Shown: positions 7,385 through 14,860 of the stretch, one piece after another | Layout: the number at the start of each line of letters is the position of its first letter | Numbering within the stretch: the first letter of the stretch is position 1 | Assembly (NCBI GenBank): GCA_023229795.1 | Contig: JALNYP010000078.1 | Coordinates: 1 to 15,063, forward strand | DNA length: 15,063 nucleotides | From: Syntrophobacterales bacterium | GTDB taxonomy: Bacteria > Desulfobacterota > Desulfobaccia > Desulfobaccales > 0-14-0-80-60-11 | Reading direction: 5' to 3' | Translations under genes and position numbers: made by a program | The notes under the pieces: model-generated | Seen by the model: only the letters and a program-made list of their open reading frames with translations | What the model was told of the DNA's origin: nothing | Databases searched by the model: none

Positions 7385-8728
7385 TTACCTTCCACGAATT
7401 ACGGCTCGGGCTGCAATAAGGCCGCTGGCAGAGGCCTGAATCAAACCCCGGGTTATCCCGGCGCCGTCCCCGATGATGAACAGATTGCGGATAGGGGTTT
7501 CGAGGTCCGGGCTCAGTTTCAAGCGGTGAGAATAGAACTTCACTTCCACGCCATAGAGTAAGGTGTGCAGGCTGTTGATCCCTGGTACCAGGGTGTCTAT
7601 GGCCTCTAACATTTCCAGAATGTCTTTCAGGTAACGGTAAGGGAGGACGAAGCTTAAATCACCGGGGGTGGCACTTTTGAGTGTAGGCCTGGTAAGACAA
7701 CGTTCCAAGCGGGCGGAGGTGGTGCGGCGGCCGACCTGCAGGTCGCCCAGTCGCTGAACTAATGCCCCCTTGCCCAACAGATTGGCCAGGCGGGCAATAT
7801 ACTGGCCATAACTGATGGGATCATCGAAAGGCTCGGTAAAGGTAGAACTCACCAGAATAGCGAAATTGCTATTTTCCGTTTTCCGAGAGGCATAGCTGTG
7901 GCCATTAACGGTGACCAAGCCGTCCAGGTCTTCGAGAACCACCTCGCCATAAGGGTTCATGCAGAAAGTGCGCACCTTGTCATCGAAAGTGCGCGAGTAA
8001 TAAATCAATTTGGCTTCGTAGGCCGCCTCAGTAAGAGGGGAAAGAACCGAGGCCGGGACTTCGACGCGTACACCTATATCCACCGGGCTGGGGATAGAGG
8101 GGATGTCCAGGAGGCGGGCCTCTTCCCGCATCCAGGCGGCCCCAGCCCGGCCGGGAGCCGCGATCACATACCGAGCCTCCACCTGCTCTCCATTATCTAA
8201 GGCCACCCCACTTACCGCGCCGTCCTGGGCCAGGATATGATGGGCCCGGCAGTTCGTGCGGATCTCCAGACGATCGGCCAAACGCTCTCTCAAGCGCTTG
8301 AGAATTTTTTGGCAATTTTCCGTGCCAATATGACGTAAATGAGTGGGAATAAAAATCATCCCACCATGACGGGCCTTAGTCTTAAGAAGTTCCAGGGTAT
8401 CGGGCTCGCCGCCATAGAGTTCGGCCGGCGCCCCCAATTGCTGATAGATATCGTCAACCTCCTGGATTAGAGCGATCAAGTCTTCCAGGGGCAGAAGCTC
8501 GCTTAAAAACCCGCCCACCTCAGGGGAGAGGATGAGCTTGCCGTCGCTAAAGGCTCCCGCTCCGCCCCAGCCGCACAAAAGACCACCAGGCTGGTCTCGG
8601 CGACGCTCTTCAAGGGCTGGCCCCTGTTCAACCAGCAACACTCGCCCCGCCCCTGAATCCGCAAGTTTTAGGGCGGCAAACAGGCCCGCCGGCCCAGCTC
8701 CAATGATGACTACTTCATAGGAAGACAT
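7385..8728 (-). CDS. FAD-dependent dehydrogenase, COG2509 family
   Basis: A 447-residue flavoprotein. FAD binding is shown by 'VVIIGAGPAGLFAALKLA' (residues 6-23) with the ribose-binding Glu in 'VLLVEQGP'. The diagnostic region is 'PGGLLCGWGGAGAFSDGKL' (48-66), typical of the uncharacterised FAD-dependent dehydrogenases of COG2509. The C-terminal 'NLFIIGDGAGITRGLIQASA' closes the FAD site. The reaction is unknown; related proteins are sometimes annotated as NAD(P)/FAD oxidoreductases. It is last in a minus-strand row of three genes, 49 bases after the second amrS, so a shared transcript is likely. An AGGTG six bases before the ATG serves as ribosome site. No transmembrane segment or signal peptide is seen, so it should be cytoplasmic. 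Confidence 0.85.
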   Translation of the reverse strand: MSSYEVVIIGAGPAGLFAALKLADSGAGRVLLVEQGPALEERRRDQPGGLLCGWGGAGAFSDGKLILSPEVGGFLSELLPLEDLIALIQEVDDIYQQLGAPAELYGGEPDTLELLKTKARHGGMIFIPTHLRHIGTENCQKILKRLRERLADRLEIRTNCRAHHILAQDGAVSGVALDNGEQVEARYVIAAPGRAGAAWMREEARLLDIPSIPSPVDIGVRVEVPASVLSPLTEAAYEAKLIYYSRTFDDKVRTFCMNPYGEVVLEDLDGLVTVNGHSYASRKTENSNFAILVSSTFTEPFDDPISYGQYIARLANLLGKGALVQRLGDLQVGRRTTSARLERCLTRPTLKSATPGDLSFVLPYRYLKDILEMLEAIDTLVPGINSLHTLLYGVEVKFYSHRLKLSPDLETPIRNLFIIGDGAGITRGLIQASASGLIAARAVIRGR

Positions 8729-8777
8729 ACTTGCACCTGGTTAACATTTTCTTTTAGCCTCGAAAAATTATGCAGGC

Positions 8778-9791
8778 CTACTTCCACACCCCGTCAATCT
8801 CAGCTTGGCATTTAGGGCACTTGCCGTCCTTGAGATCGTAACGCAGGATTTGATAGCCCACGCGGTCGATAAGCAGGCCGCCGCAGGCATAACAAAAAGT
8901 ACTTTCCCCTCCTTCGCCGGGGATATTGCCAGTGTAGACGTACCGCAATCCCGCCTTGAGCCCGATCTCCCGGGCCTTGAGCAGGGTGGCCACTGGAGTG
9001 CGCGGTCGGTCTAACATCTTGTAGACAGGGTAAAAGGCAGACACATGCCAGGGGACCCCTGCTCCCACCCCTTTGATAAACTGGGCAATATCGGTAAGCT
9101 CCTCGGTGGAATCGTTCAGCCCGGGGATAACCAGGGTGGTGATCTCCAGCCAGACCCCCAACTGCTTGAGCCGCACGATGGTGTCCAGCACCGGTTGCAG
9201 CCGGGCCTTACAGACCTTGCGGTAATGGTCATCCCGGAAACTCTTCAGATCCACATTATCGGCATCAATAACTTCGGCCAGGGCCTGGGCCGATGGCTCG
9301 GTCATAAAGCCGTTGGACACAAAGACGTTGCGCAGCCCTTGGGCCCGGGCCAGACGGGCCGTATCCTGGGCAAATTCCAGAAAAATGGTAGGTTCAGTGT
9401 AGGTATAGGAAATGCTGGCGGACCGGCTCTCTATGGCGGCGGCCACGATGTCTTCCGGCGACCGCTGCTCCCCGATAATTGCCCCTTCATGGAGACGGGG
9501 ATATTGGGAAATCTCATAGTTCTGGCAATGCAGACACTGGAAGTTGCAACCCACGGTGGCGATGGAATACGAGAGGGAGCCGGGCAGGAAATGATAGAGC
9601 GGCTTTTTCTCAATGGGATCGATATTCTCTGAGATGATTCTGCCATACACGAGGCTGTAAAGGGTGCCATCCCGGTTTTCCCGCACGCGGCAAATCCCCC
9701 GTTTGCCCGGATCGATTTGGCATTCATGAGCGCACAGATGGCAATGCACCTTCTGGTCTTCCAGGCTCTCCCAAAATCTGGCTTGGTTCAT
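8778..9791 (-). CDS. amrS: AmmeMemoRadiSam-type radical SAM enzyme (AmrS), copy 2
   Basis: A 337-residue paralog of the product of 4271-5293. The radical SAM cluster motif is 'GCNFQCLHCQNYE' (Cys82, Cys86, Cys89). The N-terminal cysteines (Cys17, Cys20, Cys24, Cys34) and the C-terminal pairs (Cys300/Cys303 and Cys325/Cys328) match those of copy 1, as do 'DPIEKKPLYHFLPGS' (58-72), 'TYTEPT' and 'LVIPGLND'. The two copies are clearly diverged, so this is not a recent duplication. It lies between the MBL hydrolase gene (46-base gap) and the COG2509 dehydrogenase gene (49-base gap), all on the minus strand, suggesting a three-gene operon. GGGAGGG a few bases before the ATG is a strong ribosome site. 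AMMECR1 and MEMO partners are again missing nearby. Substrate unknown. Confidence 0.9.
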   Translation of the reverse strand: MNQARFWESLEDQKVHCHLCAHECQIDPGKRGICRVRENRDGTLYSLVYGRIISENIDPIEKKPLYHFLPGSLSYSIATVGCNFQCLHCQNYEISQYPRLHEGAIIGEQRSPEDIVAAAIESRSASISYTYTEPTIFLEFAQDTARLARAQGLRNVFVSNGFMTEPSAQALAEVIDADNVDLKSFRDDHYRKVCKARLQPVLDTIVRLKQLGVWLEITTLVIPGLNDSTEELTDIAQFIKGVGAGVPWHVSAFYPVYKMLDRPRTPVATLLKAREIGLKAGLRYVYTGNIPGEGGESTFCYACGGLLIDRVGYQILRYDLKDGKCPKCQAEIDGVWK

Positions 9792-9837
9792 AGGCCCTCC
9801 CAGGCTCCTTGAGGTCAGCGCCCATCTTGGCCCTCAT

Positions 9838-10464
9838 CTAACTTTTAGATAAAATCTCCACCCTGACCTTGCCCGCGAGCAAGGCCCGGAAGTGCTCGGC
9901 GTCCTCCTGAGTGCCATAGGCGGTGCCGTAATGCATGGGGATGGCTACATGAGCGTGCAAAGCCAGAGCCGCCTGGGCCGCCTCTTCGGCGTTCATGACG
10001 GTAAATCCGGAAACCGGCAGCAGAGCAATGTCCACGTGCAGATCATGCATCTCGGGAATGAAATCCGTATCCCCCGCGTGGTACAGACGTAGCCCTTCCA
10101 GGGTGACAATGAAACCCAGATAGGCCTTCCTTTGCGGGTGAAAGCTGGTGTTAAGGTTATAGGCGGGCACAGCCTCGATGAGGATATCACCTATGGTTTC
10201 TTGCTGGCCCGGCGCCATGGAAATAACAGGTGGAGCGATATGCCTGGTGGAGTGTTCGTCCGCCAGGATGACCGTGTGCGCCCTTCTCACCTTTTCGATG
10301 TCCCCAGGAGAACAGTGGCGCGGGTGGTCGTGGCCCACGAGGATGATGTCCGCCCGCTTGAGGCGGTGCAAAGCAAAAGGGTCAAAGTAGATTACCTGCT
10401 TCCCTTCATAGACGAAGGAAGAATGCCCCAGCCACAACAGTCTCTCTAAAACCTGCTCCAACAT
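9838..10464 (-). CDS. MBL-fold metal-dependent hydrolase (UlaG/COG2220-like) with altered metal motif
   Basis: A 208-residue metallo-beta-lactamase-fold protein. It has 'LLWLGHSSFVYEGKQVIYFDP' (9-29), the signature opening of COG2220 proteins, then the metal-binding loop 'GHDHPRHCSP' (44-53), 'LYHAGDTDF' (127-135) and 'IPMHYGT' (175-181). The standard loop is HxHxDH; here the Asp is replaced by Arg49, while His45, His47 and His50 remain. That Asp normally binds the second metal, so the site may hold one metal or work differently. GAGGACAAC before the ATG is a reasonable ribosome site. It is the first gene of the minus-strand row leading to the second amrS and the COG2509 dehydrogenase. Substrate unknown; the UlaG lactonase name should not be transferred. 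Confidence 0.8.
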   Translation of the reverse strand: MLEQVLERLLWLGHSSFVYEGKQVIYFDPFALHRLKRADIILVGHDHPRHCSPGDIEKVRRAHTVILADEHSTRHIAPPVISMAPGQQETIGDILIEAVPAYNLNTSFHPQRKAYLGFIVTLEGLRLYHAGDTDFIPEMHDLHVDIALLPVSGFTVMNAEEAAQAALALHAHVAIPMHYGTAYGTQEDAEHFRALLAGKVRVEILSKS

Positions 10465-10760
10465 GTTGTCCTCGCTGTAGTCGATGAGTTTGGGAAGGCC
10501 AGGGACAGGGTTTGGCCGCTTCTCTATCTGTAAGCATGCCGAACTCGCCTGTCAAAGCCGGGAAGACAATTTCCGTGAGTGAGAGAGCCTGCGGCAGGAA
10601 GTGGGGACCCACATTTCACCCGCCTGTCCGGTCCGGAAGCCAGTCCGGCTGCCATGACCTGCGAAAGAATGATACTGACGCTCGCCTCTTGAAATTTCAT
10701 GGTTACCTTGTTTCCTATAAACGTAGTCAAACTTATCTCGACCTTCTGAGGGAGAGGGAC
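10465..10760. other. Intergenic region between the divergent MBL gene and decayed metK
   Basis: It should hold the promoter of the MBL-led operon and, formerly, that of the second metK. A plus-strand frame is open here and runs into the metK remnant, but its translation has no recognisable features and is probably chance. GACAGG (10504-10509) can pair with CCTGTC (10548-10553), and a GC-rich patch near 10625-10655 has repeated CCGG. No known SAM riboswitch class was recognised. Confidence 0.4.
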
Positions 10761-11080
10761 GCGGCAGAGACAACTTTTTTTACCAGCGAATCGGTAACAG
10801 AGGGGCATCCCGACAAGATTGCCGACCAGATCGCCGATGCGCTGCTGGATGCCTATCTGGAAGGAAACCCCGAATCCCGGGTGGCGGTGGAGGTCACCGG
10901 GCAGGTTCATGACGAGGAAATCCTGGCCGCGGTGAAGCGCCACTTCGATCTGACCCCTGCCGGCATGATCGTTCGGCTTAACCTGCGGCAGCCCATCTAT
11001 CGGGTCACCGCGGCCTACGGCCATTTTGGCCGCCTAGCGACGGCGTCCACTTCTCCTGGGGAACGGTCGTCCCTTTGTAA
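10761..11080 (+). pseudogene. metK: Second metK, internally deleted remnant
   Basis: From 10761 the frame reads Ala-Ala-Glu-Thr-Thr, then 'FFTSESVTEGHPDKIADQIA' and on to 'SRVAVEV' near 10893, matching residues 8-46 of the intact MetK in this window. It then passes straight into 'TGQVHDEEILAAVKRHFDLT' and 'QPIYRVTAAYGHFGR', matching residues from about 323 onward. About 275 residues, including the whole ATP and phosphate site, are missing without a frame break. After the Gly-Arg at 11033 a further indel shifts the frame; the other frame reads 'DGVHFSWGTVVPL' and ends at TAA 11078-11080, a normal MetK end. The codon at the expected start is GCG, with GGGAG still present just upstream. The sequence is diverged from the intact copy, so it comes from an older paralog. 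It cannot be an active synthetase. Confidence 0.88.
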
Positions 11081-11119
11081 AGGTGGACCTGCGGGTCCGC
11101 GCATTTGGGCGCAGACCTT
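11080..11119 (+). terminator. Three-way stem structure after the metK remnant
   Basis: AAGGT (11080-11084) pairs with ACCTT (11115-11119). Inside are two hairpins: GGACC/GGTCC (11085-11089 with 11094-11098, loop TGCG) and GCGC/GCGC (11099-11102 with 11109-11112). The two inner hairpins abut directly. There is no T-tract. It may be an old metK terminator or a leader structure of polX. Confidence 0.25.
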
Positions 11120-11136
11120 AGGAAGATGGTAAGGCC

Positions 11137-12861
11137 ATGAAGAATAAAGAGCTCGCCAAGATCTTCACTGAAATCTCCGAATACCTCGAAATGGAAGGGG
11201 TGCAGTTCAAGCCCTATGCCTACCAGAAGGCGGCCCTCGCTCTCGAGACCTTGAAAAACGACGTGGAAGACCTTTATAAAACGGGTGGGCTCAAGGGTCT
11301 TAAAGGTATTTCCGGGGTGGGCGAAAGCATCGCCCATAAAATCGAAGAGTATCTCACCACCGGCCGGATTGAATATTACGAAGAGTTCAAACAGAAGATG
11401 CCCATCAACCTGGATGACATCGTGGGCGTCGAGGGCGTGGGCCCGAAAAAGGCCCGGGTGCTCTTCGAAAAGTTGGGCGTCAAGACCCTGGAAGAACTGG
11501 AAGCCGCGGCCCAGGCCCATAGAATCGCACCCCTGTTCGGCTTTGGGGAGAAGACCGAAAAGAACATCTTGCAGGGCATTGAATTTTTAAAGACCAGCAA
11601 AGGCCGATTCCTTTTGGGGGAAATCCTGCCCATCGCCAATCAGGTCTTGGAGAAATTGCAGAGCCTGCCGGAAGTGGAACGGGCCAACACCGCCGGGTCG
11701 GTGCGCCGGATGAAAGAGACCATCGGCGACGTGGATTTCCTGGTGATCTCCACCGACTCGGCCCGGGTCATGGAGTGGTTCGTGGCCCAGCCGGGAGTGG
11801 TCAAGGTCTGGGGCCACGGGGACACCAAGTCCTCGGTGCGCCTCAAGGAAGGCTTTGACATGGATATCAGGGTGATTACCCCGGAGAGCTACGGCGCCGC
11901 CCTGCAATACTTCACCGGCTCCAAGGACCATAACATTGCGCTGCGCAAAATCGCCATCGATAAGGGCTACAAGCTCAGCGAGTACGGCCTGTTTCAGGGC
12001 GAGCGGCTGATCGCCGCGGCTACCGAAGAAGAGGTGTACGAGAAGCTAGGGATGGCGTGGATACCCCCGGAACTCCGGGAGAACCGGGGTGAGATCGAGG
12101 CCGCCCTGGCGGGCAAGCTGCCCGAGATCATCGGCTACGGCGACATCAAGGGCGACCTGCACGTGCACTGCAACTGGGACGGCGGGGCCAACTCCATTGA
12201 TGAGATCGTCGAGGCGGCCCTGGCCCTGGCCTATGAATACGTGGGCATCGCCGACCACACCCAGTTTCTCAAGATCGAGCGCGGCCTAGACGAAGACAAA
12301 CTCCGGGCCCGGAACCGGGAGATCGAAGAGATCAACGCCCGGCTGGCCCGGGAAGGAAAGAATTTCCGGGTGCTCAAGGGCTGCGAAGCCAACATCCTGG
12401 CGGACGGCGCCATCGATATCACGGATGAGGCGCTGGCCGAACAGGATTTTGTCATTGCCGGGGTGCACTCCCACTTCAAGCAGCCCCGGGAGGAAATGAC
12501 CCGGCGAATTCTTCGGGCCATGCGCAACCCCCACGTGGACATTATCGCGCACCCCACCGGCCGCATCCTGAAACGCCGAGAGGAGTATGAGGTGGCCATC
12601 GATGATTTACTGAAGGGCGCCCAGGAGACCGGCACCATCCTGGAGATCAACTCCTACCCGGAACGGCTGGACCTGGGCGACGTCAACATCTTCGCCGCCA
12701 AGCAGGCCGGCATCAAGATGGCCATCAACACCGACACCCACAACGTGGACCAGCTCCATCTCATGGGCTTCGGCATCTCCCAGGCCCGCCGCGGCTGGGC
12801 CGAAAAAAAGGACATCATTAACGCCTGGCCCGCTGCAGAGTTGTTAAAGATGCTTAAGTGA
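11137..12861 (+). CDS. polX: DNA polymerase X family with PHP phosphoesterase domain
   Basis: A 574-residue bacterial/archaeal-type PolX used in DNA gap filling during base excision repair. The N-terminal 8-kDa domain has helix-hairpin-helix motifs at 'GLKGISGVGESIAHKI' (54-69) and 'GVEGVGPKKA' (97-106). The nucleotidyltransferase core shows 'GSVRRMKETIGDVDFLV' (187-203) with catalytic Asp198 and Asp200, and a third Asp in 'GFDMDIRV' (239-246). The C-terminal PHP domain (about 335-565) keeps its metal ligands: His342 and His344, Asp373-His374, Glu417, His444/His446, His472, and Asp533/His535. Both polymerase and 3'-5' exonuclease/phosphoesterase activity are therefore expected. Length is normal for the family. 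AAGG four bases before the ATG is a short ribosome site. It lies 56 bases after the dead metK, and may now depend on that gene's former promoter. Confidence 0.95.
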   Translation: MKNKELAKIFTEISEYLEMEGVQFKPYAYQKAALALETLKNDVEDLYKTGGLKGLKGISGVGESIAHKIEEYLTTGRIEYYEEFKQKMPINLDDIVGVEGVGPKKARVLFEKLGVKTLEELEAAAQAHRIAPLFGFGEKTEKNILQGIEFLKTSKGRFLLGEILPIANQVLEKLQSLPEVERANTAGSVRRMKETIGDVDFLVISTDSARVMEWFVAQPGVVKVWGHGDTKSSVRLKEGFDMDIRVITPESYGAALQYFTGSKDHNIALRKIAIDKGYKLSEYGLFQGERLIAAATEEEVYEKLGMAWIPPELRENRGEIEAALAGKLPEIIGYGDIKGDLHVHCNWDGGANSIDEIVEAALALAYEYVGIADHTQFLKIERGLDEDKLRARNREIEEINARLAREGKNFRVLKGCEANILADGAIDITDEALAEQDFVIAGVHSHFKQPREEMTRRILRAMRNPHVDIIAHPTGRILKRREEYEVAIDDLLKGAQETGTILEINSYPERLDLGDVNIFAAKQAGIKMAINTDTHNVDQLHLMGFGISQARRGWAEKKDIINAWPAAELLKMLK

Positions 12862-12878
12862 AAAAATTCTAATTATTA

Positions 12879-12983
12879 ATTGGGCATCCTCCACCCATCG
12901 CAGCGAGCCAGGAAGAAGCGTTAGAAGACCGTTTCAAAGAATGGGCTGACGGTAAGCCGGAGCGCCGATGGGGCTCATCTTAA
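12879..12983 (+). pseudogene. Possible C-terminal scrap of an unknown gene
   Basis: One frame in the spacer after polX reads coding-like, acidic and basic sequence ('EEALEDRFKEWADGKPERRW') and ends at TAA 12981-12983. An in-frame TAA at 12870 blocks it from polX, and there is no ATG start. It might be the tail of a deleted gene or pure chance; no family recognised. Confidence 0.15.
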
Positions 12984-13015
12984 GGGGGGCTACATATTTT
13001 CAGGTGAAGAATAAC

Positions 13016-13032
13016 TATAATTTATTTATAAT
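13016..13032 (+). promoter_or_regulatory. AT-rich promoter region of the sensor operon
   Basis: Two overlapping-range TATAAT boxes occur at 13016-13021 and 13027-13032, in a markedly AT-rich patch about 50 bases before the ATG at 13079. No good -35 hexamer is found 16-18 bases upstream of either, so only the -10 assignment is suggested. Confidence 0.3.
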
Positions 13033-13078
13033 ATTGATGATTTTTGCAGAGATTAGAAGTTTAGACTTGGGTAAAGAC

Positions 13079-13573
13079 ATGAAACAGGGAAGATCGATCC
13101 TTAGATATTTTTATTCCCGATTGCTGCCTTGGGTGGTCGGTTTTCTGCTTGGGTCAATGATCTTCCCCTCCCCAGCCCTGGCCTTTATACCACACTGGGA
13201 CCCCAAGGAAGCGTTTTTCATCCGCCAGTTTTCCTACCTGTTTTTCATGGTCGCCATGATCTTTTTCATCTATGAACTCAAGTTAGCGAGATTGCCACAA
13301 CATCGAGGCTATCGCCTACTGACCTGGGCCAGCGTGTTTTTTGCTTTGTGGAATTTCGATTGTTTCATCGGGCAATGGATCGCCCTGCATTTTGAAGCCC
13401 AGGTTGCAGAGGGGCCGCAGGGCATCTTTTCCCAGCGCTTGAACATGGCCAATCTGGGCAACTGGATAAATTATTTCACCAAACTGGATCACCTGCTCCT
13501 GGTGCCAGCCTTCATTTATTTATATCTGGGTATCAGAGAGTTTATGCGGCAAGCGCCGGAGGGGAAGCAATGA
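13079..13573 (+). CDS. Small membrane protein, likely partner of the adjacent histidine kinase
   Basis: A protein of 164 residues from the ATG at 13079. An earlier in-frame ATG at 12968 was not chosen: it would add an AT-rich, promoter-like segment, and the later start gives a classic signal-peptide layout, with basic residues, a hydrophobic stretch (16-34) and Ala-Leu-Ala at 33-35. Three further hydrophobic segments follow at about 50-67, 80-103 and 128-148, so it is probably an inner-membrane protein with three or four spans. No family recognised and no metal or heme motif is evident. Its stop overlaps the ATG of the histidine kinase (ATGA), which indicates tight translational coupling and a likely role as sensory or accessory subunit of that kinase. 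Confidence 0.7.
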   Translation: MKQGRSILRYFYSRLLPWVVGFLLGSMIFPSPALAFIPHWDPKEAFFIRQFSYLFFMVAMIFFIYELKLARLPQHRGYRLLTWASVFFALWNFDCFIGQWIALHFEAQVAEGPQGIFSQRLNMANLGNWINYFTKLDHLLLVPAFIYLYLGIREFMRQAPEGKQ

Positions 13574-14661
13574 TTTTTTTGCCCAGTTTTCCCCTGGTTC
13601 TAGCGGATATCGTGGGTTCGGCCCTGGTCTTGCTGCTAAGTTGCGTCGTCTTCTCCTGCTCCCGGAAACTGCTGGCGCGGGATCCGGAAAATGCCTTGTG
13701 GCTTTTCCTCTACTGGCTCACCCTGGCTTTCCTGGCCTTTGGCCTTTCACGGGCTTTGGGGCATATTATCGGGCATATCCTGGTCTTTGCCGATCAGGAA
13801 TCCTGGTGGAGCCAGTTGAGGCCTTACAGTGGCGGTTTAAATGCCATCCTTTCCATCGTGATCGCCTCGGTCACGCTCTTTTTCCATAATATCCAGAGGT
13901 TATACCGCCGAATGGAAGCCGATCATCATCATATGGAGGCGACCAGCCACGAAATTCTGACGCTTAACAGGGAGATGGAGGCCTTGGTGATGGAACGCAC
14001 CATGTCCGAAATGGCCCTGGGGATCGCCGATGGAATTCGCAACCCCCTGCATATCATTGGCGGCTTCAGCCATCGTTTACTCAAAAAAGCAGCCTCGGAT
14101 GATCCTGCACGCAACTGGGCCCAGGCCATAACGGAGGCCGCCAAGCGCCTGGAGCAGATGGTAGAACGGTTTGAGAGCATTGCCCAGGACAAGAAGTCAT
14201 TCTTTACCCAGACAGACCTGAATAAAATTGTCCGGGACATCCTGGATATGCTGCAGGGAGATTTCGAGCGCAAACGCATTCACTTGGTGACCGGGTTTCA
14301 TACTTATCCCGTGTACAGCCTGTTGAACAAACATCTCCTTAAGGTGGCAATAGCTCACCTGCTGCGCAATGCCCTGGAAGCCACCCAGGCCCAGGGAGAG
14401 ATTCATGTGACCACCGCGGTGGACGCGAGCCACGCTATCTTATCGATCCGGGATACGGGCCGAGGGATGCCTCCCGAGGTAGTGACCAGGATCTTTGAAC
14501 CCTACTTTACCACTAAGGTGGGCGGGACTGGTTTAGGCATGGTCTTTGTGCGTCAGATTGTCGACGAACACCGGGGAACCATTAGCTTGGAAAGCGAGGT
14601 TGGCCAGGGTACCATCGTGACCATCAGGTTACCCCTACGGTTCGGCGAACCTCCGATTTAA
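13570..14661 (+). CDS. Membrane sensor histidine kinase with Asp in place of the phospho-accepting His
   Basis: A 363-residue protein. Three hydrophobic spans lie at about 11-30, 43-62 and 90-107, followed by a short coiled segment with a His cluster (119-121) and a HisKA-like dimerisation helix. The H-box reads 'GIADGIRNPLHIIGG' (151-165): family members read AHEIRNPL, so Asp154-Gly155 stand where His-Glu should be. The codons are GAT and GGA, each close to CAT and GAA. The ATP-binding domain is complete: N-box 'LLRNALEA' (Asn267), 'DTGRGMP' (295-301), 'IFEPYFTTK' (308-316), 'GGTGLGM' (318-324) and a normal end 'GQGTIVTIRLPL'. It may thus bind ATP but lack ordinary autophosphorylation, or use His161 nearby. 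It is coupled to the upstream membrane protein by ATGA. No response regulator gene is in the window. Confidence 0.88.
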   Translation: MIFLPSFPLVLADIVGSALVLLLSCVVFSCSRKLLARDPENALWLFLYWLTLAFLAFGLSRALGHIIGHILVFADQESWWSQLRPYSGGLNAILSIVIASVTLFFHNIQRLYRRMEADHHHMEATSHEILTLNREMEALVMERTMSEMALGIADGIRNPLHIIGGFSHRLLKKAASDDPARNWAQAITEAAKRLEQMVERFESIAQDKKSFFTQTDLNKIVRDILDMLQGDFERKRIHLVTGFHTYPVYSLLNKHLLKVAIAHLLRNALEATQAQGEIHVTTAVDASHAILSIRDTGRGMPPEVVTRIFEPYFTTKVGGTGLGMVFVRQIVDEHRGTISLESEVGQGTIVTIRLPLRFGEPPI

Positions 14662-14860
14662 GTGATTTCCCCACCTATTTCTCAACTGTGCTTTTAACGA
14701 TGCCATGCTGAGGCTGTCGAAAAAGCTAACCCCCTCGATCATTTCATTCTTGATTTAGTCTTCATTAATCAATCTAAAATCACGTATAACTAATTATAAT
14801 CTTTAATAAATAGCTGTTCTGTGCTATCCTTGTCCCATAACTTTTTTGAACGGATAAGCC

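Noticed and set aside
8778..9791. Recent tandem duplication of amrS
   Set aside because: The two proteins share motifs and cysteine layout but differ at many positions throughout, so the copies are old paralogs or separate acquisitions.
10512..10760. Open frame that would give the metK remnant a long N-terminal extension
   Set aside because: The extension has no recognisable domain, and the true MetK N-terminus with a ribosome-site-like sequence lies at 10750-10765; the upstream openness is probably chance.
12968..13078. Earlier start for the small membrane protein
   Set aside because: The added 37 residues come from an AT-rich, promoter-like stretch and would place a signal peptide in the middle of the protein.
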